Shown piece by piece: positions 59,046-64,000 of a stretch of 64,000 bases of DNA. This DNA is from Nitrospira sp. GTDB lineage: Bacteria > Nitrospirota > Nitrospiria > Nitrospirales > Nitrospiraceae. The notes beneath the pieces are model-generated. The model worked only from the letters and a program-made list of their open reading frames with translations. It was not told the origin of the DNA and searched no databases. A program made the translations under genes and the position numbers. Each line of letters starts with the position of its first letter. Position 1 is the stretch's first letter. The stretch lies in assembly GCA_029194535.1 (NCBI GenBank), contig JARFXR010000001.1, positions 1,062,721-1,126,720 on the forward strand, written 5' to 3'.

Positions 59046-60689
59046 ATGAAGAAAGTGAGCGGGCGGTTGACGTTGTTGGCGCTGGTCGTGATCGCTTCGG
59101 TGGTTGCGTTCGTGCCGTCGGTTCCGGATGTGTATCAAGGGTTGCCGGGATGGTTGAAAACCCTGTTGCCCAACAAGGGCATCACCCTCGGGTTGGATCT
59201 CCAGGGCGGTATCCACATGGTGATGGAAGTCGACGAGGATCGGGCGGTCGAAATTGCGGTCGACCGGTCGCTGACGTCGCTGCAGGACCTTCTGGTGGAC
59301 AAGAAAATTCCGGCGGAGTCGGTCAAGCGTACGAGTCCGACCGACATCACCATCCAATTCCAGAATGCCGACCTGAAAGCTCAGATCCAAAAATTGATCG
59401 ACGACTTTCCGACCTTTGCGGAGAAGGACTCGGCAGGGTCGGCCAACACGCTGGTGTGGGAGCTTCGGGAGTCGGAGATCAAGCGCATTAAGGATTCCGC
59501 GGTCAATCAAGCCCTCGAGACCATCCGCAATCGCATCGATCAATTCGGCGTGGCCGAACCGATCGTGCAACGGCAGGGCTTGAAGCAGATCGTGGTCCAA
59601 CTGCCCGGGGTCAAGGAGCCGAAACGCGCCAAGGATCTGATCAAGGAAACCGCGTTGCTCGAATTCAAGATGTTGGACGAGGACAGCCAAATCAGATTGG
59701 ATCTGCCTGCCAGGGTGCCGAAGGATAAAGAAGCCGAGGTGCTCAAACAGTTCGAGGGCAAGTTGCCGGAGGGCGATCAGATCCTCTTTGAGCGGGCGAT
59801 CGATAAGGACACGGGACGGGAGTACCGCATTCCGTATTTGGTCAAGAAACGGGTCATGCTGACGGGCGACGTGCTGAGCGACGCGCGTGTGTCGATCGGG
59901 CAATTCAACGATCCGTACGTCTCCATCACGTTCGATGCCAAGGGCGGGCGTGAGTTTGAGCGCATCACAGGCGACAATGTGAAAAAGCGGATGGCGGTGG
60001 TGCTCGACAACACCATCTATTCCGCTCCTGTGATTCAGGAGCGGATCTCCGGTGGGCGCGCGCAGATTACCGGAACTTTTTCGACGCAAGAGGCCAATGA
60101 CCTCGCCATCGTGCTTCGGGCCGGCGCCTTGCCGGCGCCGCTGAAGATCGTTCAAGATCTGACGGTCGGTCCGTCACTCGGCCGGGATTCGATCGAAAAG
60201 GGCATCAAGGCGACGTTGGTGGCCGGGGCGATCGTCATGATCTTCATGATCGTCTACTACCGGCTGTCCGGTCTCATCGCGGACGTGGCGTTGATCTTGA
60301 ACCTGATCTGCCTGATGGGGGCGTTGTCTGCATTGACGGCCACATTGACGCTGCCGGGGATTGCCGGCATCGTGCTCACGATCGGGATGGGGGTCGATTC
60401 GAATGTGTTGATCTTCGAGCGGATCCGCGAAGAACTTCGATCGGGGAAAGCGGTCCGGCTTGCAGTCGACGGCGGCTACGAGAAGGCATTGCTCACCATC
60501 GTCGATTCCCACGTCACGACGTTGATTACGGGAGTCGCACTGTTCCTTTTCGGCACCGGTCCGATCAAGGGCTTCGCCGTCACCCTCTGTCTCGGCATCG
60601 CCATCAATCTCTTTACGGCCTTGGTCGGGACCAAGGTCATCTTTGACATCGTCAATCAACGCCGCAAGGTCGATCAGTTGAGTATTTAG
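59046..60689 (+). CDS. secD: SecD, protein-export membrane protein
   Basis: 547 residues. Helix 1, then a long periplasmic region beginning LGLDLQGGIHMVMEVDED, the crucial domain segments, and five C-terminal helices starting LRAGALPAPLKIVQDLTVGP. Conserved acidic/Gly segment MGVDSNVLIFERIREELRSG near the end is shared with SecF. Uses the proton gradient to help pull proteins through SecYEG. Normal length. Confidence 0.96.
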   Translation: MKKVSGRLTLLALVVIASVVAFVPSVPDVYQGLPGWLKTLLPNKGITLGLDLQGGIHMVMEVDEDRAVEIAVDRSLTSLQDLLVDKKIPAESVKRTSPTDITIQFQNADLKAQIQKLIDDFPTFAEKDSAGSANTLVWELRESEIKRIKDSAVNQALETIRNRIDQFGVAEPIVQRQGLKQIVVQLPGVKEPKRAKDLIKETALLEFKMLDEDSQIRLDLPARVPKDKEAEVLKQFEGKLPEGDQILFERAIDKDTGREYRIPYLVKKRVMLTGDVLSDARVSIGQFNDPYVSITFDAKGGREFERITGDNVKKRMAVVLDNTIYSAPVIQERISGGRAQITGTFSTQEANDLAIVLRAGALPAPLKIVQDLTVGPSLGRDSIEKGIKATLVAGAIVMIFMIVYYRLSGLIADVALILNLICLMGALSALTATLTLPGIAGIVLTIGMGVDSNVLIFERIREELRSGKAVRLAVDGGYEKALLTIVDSHVTTLITGVALFLFGTGPIKGFAVTLCLGIAINLFTALVGTKVIFDIVNQRRKVDQLSI

Positions 60690-60704
60690 GTCGAAGGAGC
60701 CTGC

Positions 60705-61622
60705 ATGCTGGAAATCTTGGGAAAGACGAACTTCGATTTCATGGGCAAGCGGAACATCTCGTTCCTGTTCTCCGGTATCATGGTTGTGCTGGGAATACTG
60801 GCGATCATTCAAATCAGCCGCGGTGCGGCCAACCTGGGCATCGACTTTGCCGGCGGCACGGCGGTGCAGCTGAAATTCCAGCAGCCGATCAAGATCGACG
60901 AAGCCCGGAACGCGCTGGAGACGAATGGGTTGGGAGATGCCGAGCTACAAGAATTCGGCCAGGACAACAAGTTGCTGATCCGGGTGAAGGCTTCCACGAC
61001 GTTGGAACAGAAAACGGCGGAGCGCGTCGTGGCGGTCTTTTCGAAGGAGTTTCCAGGGAACACCTTTGTGGTGGATTCCAGCACGGAAATCGGACCCACC
61101 ATCGGCAAGAAGCTGCAGGAAGATGCGTTGATCGCGGTGCTCGTGTCGTTTGCCGGCATTATCCTCTACGTTGCCGCCCGCTTTGAACTGCGGTTCGGGG
61201 TGGCGGCGGCCCTGGCGACGTTCCACGACGTGCTGGCCGTTCTGGGGGCATTCTATCTGCTCGACAAAGAGATCACGCTGTTGGTCGTGACGGCCCTCTT
61301 GACCTTGGCGGGCTATTCGCTGACCGACACGGTCGTGGTCTTCGACCGCATTCGCGAGAATCTTCGGATGCGGCGTCGGGACAGTGAAGAAGTAATGATC
61401 AACAATGCCATCAACCAGGTGTTGAGCCGCACGATCGTGACCAGTCTCACTGTAGTGTTGGTCCTGATTCCCCTGACCGTCGCCGGCGGAGAGGTGTTGC
61501 ACGATTTCTCCCTGGCGCTGTTGTGGGGGGTGATCTTCGGAACATACTCGTCGATCTTTGTCGCCAGCCCCCTGTTGCTCCTGTGGCCGGGGACGACGGG
61601 GCGCTTACTCAAACGCGCCTAG
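60705..61622 (+). CDS. secF: SecF, protein-export membrane protein
   Basis: 305 residues, 15 bases after secD. Helix 1, LGIDFAGGTAVQLKFQ (the D1 motif), a short periplasmic domain, and five helices ending with GYSLTDTVVVFDRIREN and VLSRTIVTSLTVVLVL. Partner of SecD. Both genes are complete. Confidence 0.96.
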   Translation: MLEILGKTNFDFMGKRNISFLFSGIMVVLGILAIIQISRGAANLGIDFAGGTAVQLKFQQPIKIDEARNALETNGLGDAELQEFGQDNKLLIRVKASTTLEQKTAERVVAVFSKEFPGNTFVVDSSTEIGPTIGKKLQEDALIAVLVSFAGIILYVAARFELRFGVAAALATFHDVLAVLGAFYLLDKEITLLVVTALLTLAGYSLTDTVVVFDRIRENLRMRRRDSEEVMINNAINQVLSRTIVTSLTVVLVLIPLTVAGGEVLHDFSLALLWGVIFGTYSSIFVASPLLLLWPGTTGRLLKRA

Positions 61623-61692
61623 GTTTGAGCGATAGTGAACCGGCTGCCCTGCGGGCAGAGTCGGGCGGTCTCTCGCATAGGCAGACACGTTC

Positions 61693-64000
61693 ATGAAATT
61701 CTGGAGTCGATCCCACAGTCTCCAGCATAAGATCATCACGGCGATCGTGATGGTCGGACTTCTGCCTCTCACCATCCTGCTCGTGTTGACCTACCTGGAA
61801 GAACGCCGCGCCCTGCGCGAGACCAGCGGGACCAGCTTCAAGGAAGTCGCCGTCGAAGCGGCCCGCCGGATTGAAATGCATGTCAGCCGCGGCATGAACG
61901 AGGCGCAACAGCTGGCGACGACTCCCTTCCTGCGCACGGCGGTGGCGGAAGCCAATCGGACGTACGAGGGAAAGGACGCGCAACAGATCCAGGAGGTCAT
62001 CAAGGATTGGCAGCAGCGGTGGAAGCAGCGGGACAAGCGGAGCGAATTTCCGCTCTTCATCAATCGAATCGTGACCAACTATCTGATCCGGTGGCACGAC
62101 ATCCGAAAAGCCGATTATGTGGGTATTCTGGTCACCGACGTGCAGGGGGCGCTGGTCGTCAGCTCCATTCCCCAGGTGGAGTACTTTTACGGCAAGACCG
62201 GCTGGTGGCAGGCCCTGGTGAAAAGCGGGACCCGTCAACCCTACGTCGGCGACATTGCCTTCGACCCTTCCTTCGGGACTCATGTCGTCGTCGTCGCAGC
62301 TCCCATCATTGACGATCAACAACGGACGGTCATCGGAGCCATTACGATTTTGTTGCGGCGGGATACCCTGTTCCATTCCATCGCCGAGGTCTCCATCGGC
62401 GCGACAGGGCACGCCATGTTGTTCAGTTCGGACGGCGTTCCGCTGATTTGCCCGATTCTCTCCCCGGAAGAGCATACCGTGAAACCCGAACTCATCCAGA
62501 CGCTCCAGATGCTCAAGGCCGGCTGGGCCGTGGCGTCCGATGATTCTCATGGGAGCCGCGATGCCTTGATCGGATTCGCTCCTGTTCGGTTCAGTGATCG
62601 GCTCGCGCCCGGCAGCATCGGAGGGAAACAGTGGATTACCGTCATCCGCCAAGACCCAAGAGAAACCTTCGCCCCCCTCGCCGATCTTGTCGCCAAGGTT
62701 CTGCTGTACGGGTTGGTCGTGTTGGCGGTGCTGTGGGGAACGGGCTTAGTGGTGGCCAGGCGGATCGCCAGGCCGATTAAGCTGTTGCATGAGGGCGCGA
62801 GAGAACTCGGCAGCGGCCGCCTGGAACAGCGATTGGTACTGAAGACGGGAGACGAAATCGAAGGGTTGGCCGGCGCCTTCAATGAGATGGCCGAGAACCT
62901 ACAACGGTCATTCGGTCAAGTCGAGCAGCGGGTAGTGGAAGTCCGCAGGCTGGAGGAAAAGTATCGCGACCTCATCGAGCACTCACCGGAGATGATCTAT
63001 CAGTTGGATCGGAGCGGACAATTTGTTCACGTCAACAAGACGGGATTGGACAAGTTGGGTTATCACTTGGATGAAATGCTGGCGATGAAGCTCTGGGATC
63101 TGGTCCCGCAAGGGCAGGCTACCCGAGTGTTACAATACCTCGAACGGCTGGTTTCGCAGGGGCAGACGACGATGGAAACGGTCTTGTTGGCCAAGGACGG
63201 ACGTCCGATCGATGTGGAGATCCATGCGACCGCCTTGTTCGATCAGGAGCGAGGCGGACTCGTGCATTCTCGTGCGTTCGTGCGCGACGTCACCGAACGG
63301 CACCGCCTTGAACAGGAGCTTCAACAATATACGTCGAAGCTCGAACAGGCCGTGACCGAACGCACCAAGCAGCTGGTTGCCTCTCAGGCCCGGTACAAGG
63401 CCCTCTTCGATCTCGTCGCCGACTCGGTGTTCATGGTGGACCCCAGCGGCACGATCGTCTCGGTCAACAAGCGCGAGGAGCAGGCGCTCGGGTATGCGGA
63501 GCCGTACATCGTCGGGCGCAGCATTTTGGAGGTTGCACTCGAGGCCTATCGAGAGCCTCTGCGACTGTGGCTGGACGACATCAACACGGGTCAGCAAAAG
63601 GCTCCCACCCAGGAGATCACGGTGTACAACGCCGCCGGCGTGGAAACTCCGGTAGAAATGGATCTGATTCAAGTCGGAACTCCCGATCAGCTGTTGGTCA
63701 TGGTGCAATTGCGGGATATAACCGACAGAAAGAAACTTGAGCGGCAGCTGCAGACCTATCGGGAAGAGCTCGAAATCAAGGTCAAGGAGCGGACCAGGGA
63801 GATCGAACAGACCAAACAGTACTTGGAGAATCTGCTCGAGAATGCCAACGACGTGATCTATACGCTCGATACGGACCAACGGTTCACATATGTCAACAGC
63901 AAGGTCACCGTGTGGGGGTATCGGAAGGACGATCTGCTGGGACGGCCCTACCTGTCGCTGCTCTCGAGGCGACATCGGGGACGTCGGTTGAAGAACACAC
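61693..64000 (+). CDS. large membrane sensor with dCache, HAMP and three PAS domains (partial)
   Basis: 769 codons are visible from ATG 61693 and the frame is still open at the right edge, so the output domain is not seen. Order: membrane helix 1 (about 14-35), a periplasmic dCache-type sensor (about 36-330, with VGILVTDVQGALVVSS and FGTHVVVVAAPIID), helix 2 (about 333-355), HAMP (RRIARPIKLLHEGAREL), coiled coil, PAS 1 from about 422 (LIEHSPEMIYQLD), coiled coil, PAS 2 from about 567 (LFDLVADSVFMVD), coiled coil, and PAS 3 from about 711 (LENANDVIYTLDTD). The pattern fits a hybrid histidine kinase or a diguanylate cyclase. The ligand cannot be told from the sequence. Confidence 0.85.
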   Translation, partial: MKFWSRSHSLQHKIITAIVMVGLLPLTILLVLTYLEERRALRETSGTSFKEVAVEAARRIEMHVSRGMNEAQQLATTPFLRTAVAEANRTYEGKDAQQIQEVIKDWQQRWKQRDKRSEFPLFINRIVTNYLIRWHDIRKADYVGILVTDVQGALVVSSIPQVEYFYGKTGWWQALVKSGTRQPYVGDIAFDPSFGTHVVVVAAPIIDDQQRTVIGAITILLRRDTLFHSIAEVSIGATGHAMLFSSDGVPLICPILSPEEHTVKPELIQTLQMLKAGWAVASDDSHGSRDALIGFAPVRFSDRLAPGSIGGKQWITVIRQDPRETFAPLADLVAKVLLYGLVVLAVLWGTGLVVARRIARPIKLLHEGARELGSGRLEQRLVLKTGDEIEGLAGAFNEMAENLQRSFGQVEQRVVEVRRLEEKYRDLIEHSPEMIYQLDRSGQFVHVNKTGLDKLGYHLDEMLAMKLWDLVPQGQATRVLQYLERLVSQGQTTMETVLLAKDGRPIDVEIHATALFDQERGGLVHSRAFVRDVTERHRLEQELQQYTSKLEQAVTERTKQLVASQARYKALFDLVADSVFMVDPSGTIVSVNKREEQALGYAEPYIVGRSILEVALEAYREPLRLWLDDINTGQQKAPTQEITVYNAAGVETPVEMDLIQVGTPDQLLVMVQLRDITDRKKLERQLQTYREELEIKVKERTREIEQTKQYLENLLENANDVIYTLDTDQRFTYVNSKVTVWGYRKDDLLGRPYLSLLSRRHRGRRLKNT

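Overview
ORGANISM. The window is GC-rich bacterial DNA that most resembles a Nitrospirota (Nitrospira-like) chromosome. This is inference. It rests on two large cytochrome bd-like oxidase subunits of the long, many-helix type described in Nitrospira, a diheme cytochrome joined to an ethylbenzene-dehydrogenase-like heme domain (the NxrC-type fold), many periplasmic c-type cytochromes and cupredoxins, and a full late molybdenum-cofactor set (moeA, mobB, mobA) as expected for a nitrite oxidoreductase user. Species and clade cannot be told from this window. LAYOUT. 1-8.3 kb: the tail of a RodZ-like protein, a small c-type cytochrome with its own promoter and terminator, a caspase-fold lipoprotein whose catalytic residues appear lost, a NodU-type carbamoyltransferase, a GT-C-like membrane protein, a family 2 glycosyltransferase and a lipoprotein. 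8.5-16.6 kb: envelope and cofactor genes: HtrA/Deg protease, TatC, an Mrp/NBP35-like Fe-S carrier, MoeA, MobB, a hexaheme membrane cytochrome and an ABC-2 exporter. 16.8-21.6 kb: an RRM RNA-binding protein, a lone receiver, an RqcH/NFACT protein, a zinc-ribbon peptide and a HExxH protein of the putative peptide-modifying type. 21.6-24.7 kb: a small accessory island with a Doc toxin and ribbon-helix-helix antitoxin, tiny overlapping ORFs, a ParE-type toxin-antitoxin pair, a decayed second copy of the Doc antitoxin and two unknown proteins. 25.2-28.2 kb: a secreted Ig-like/PKD-like protein and a KimA-like potassium transporter. REDOX CORE (28.5-53.9 kb): a 1614-residue multicopper-oxidase-like protein made of three tandem units, of which only the first keeps a type 1 copper site; three secreted proteins with an amicyanin-like C-x2-H-x2-M site; a HEAT-repeat protein; a methyltransferase; a DUF420 protein; a PCP_red-domain protein; bd-like oxidase 1 with DUF3047 and two sulfatase-modifying-factor-like proteins that lack the catalytic cysteines; three tiny single-helix membrane proteins; and bd-like oxidase 2 with a diheme cytochrome, a monoheme cytochrome and the diheme/heme-b-type protein, closed by a strong terminator. 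Read together this looks like a periplasmic copper and heme electron-transfer module feeding quinol-independent or cytochrome-linked oxidases; that reading is inference. 54.0-64 kb: ordinary housekeeping: mobA, a family 9 glycosyltransferase, argS, tgt, yajC-secD-secF, and a large multi-PAS membrane sensor protein running off the end of the window. No rRNA, tRNA, CRISPR array or intact insertion sequence was recognised.
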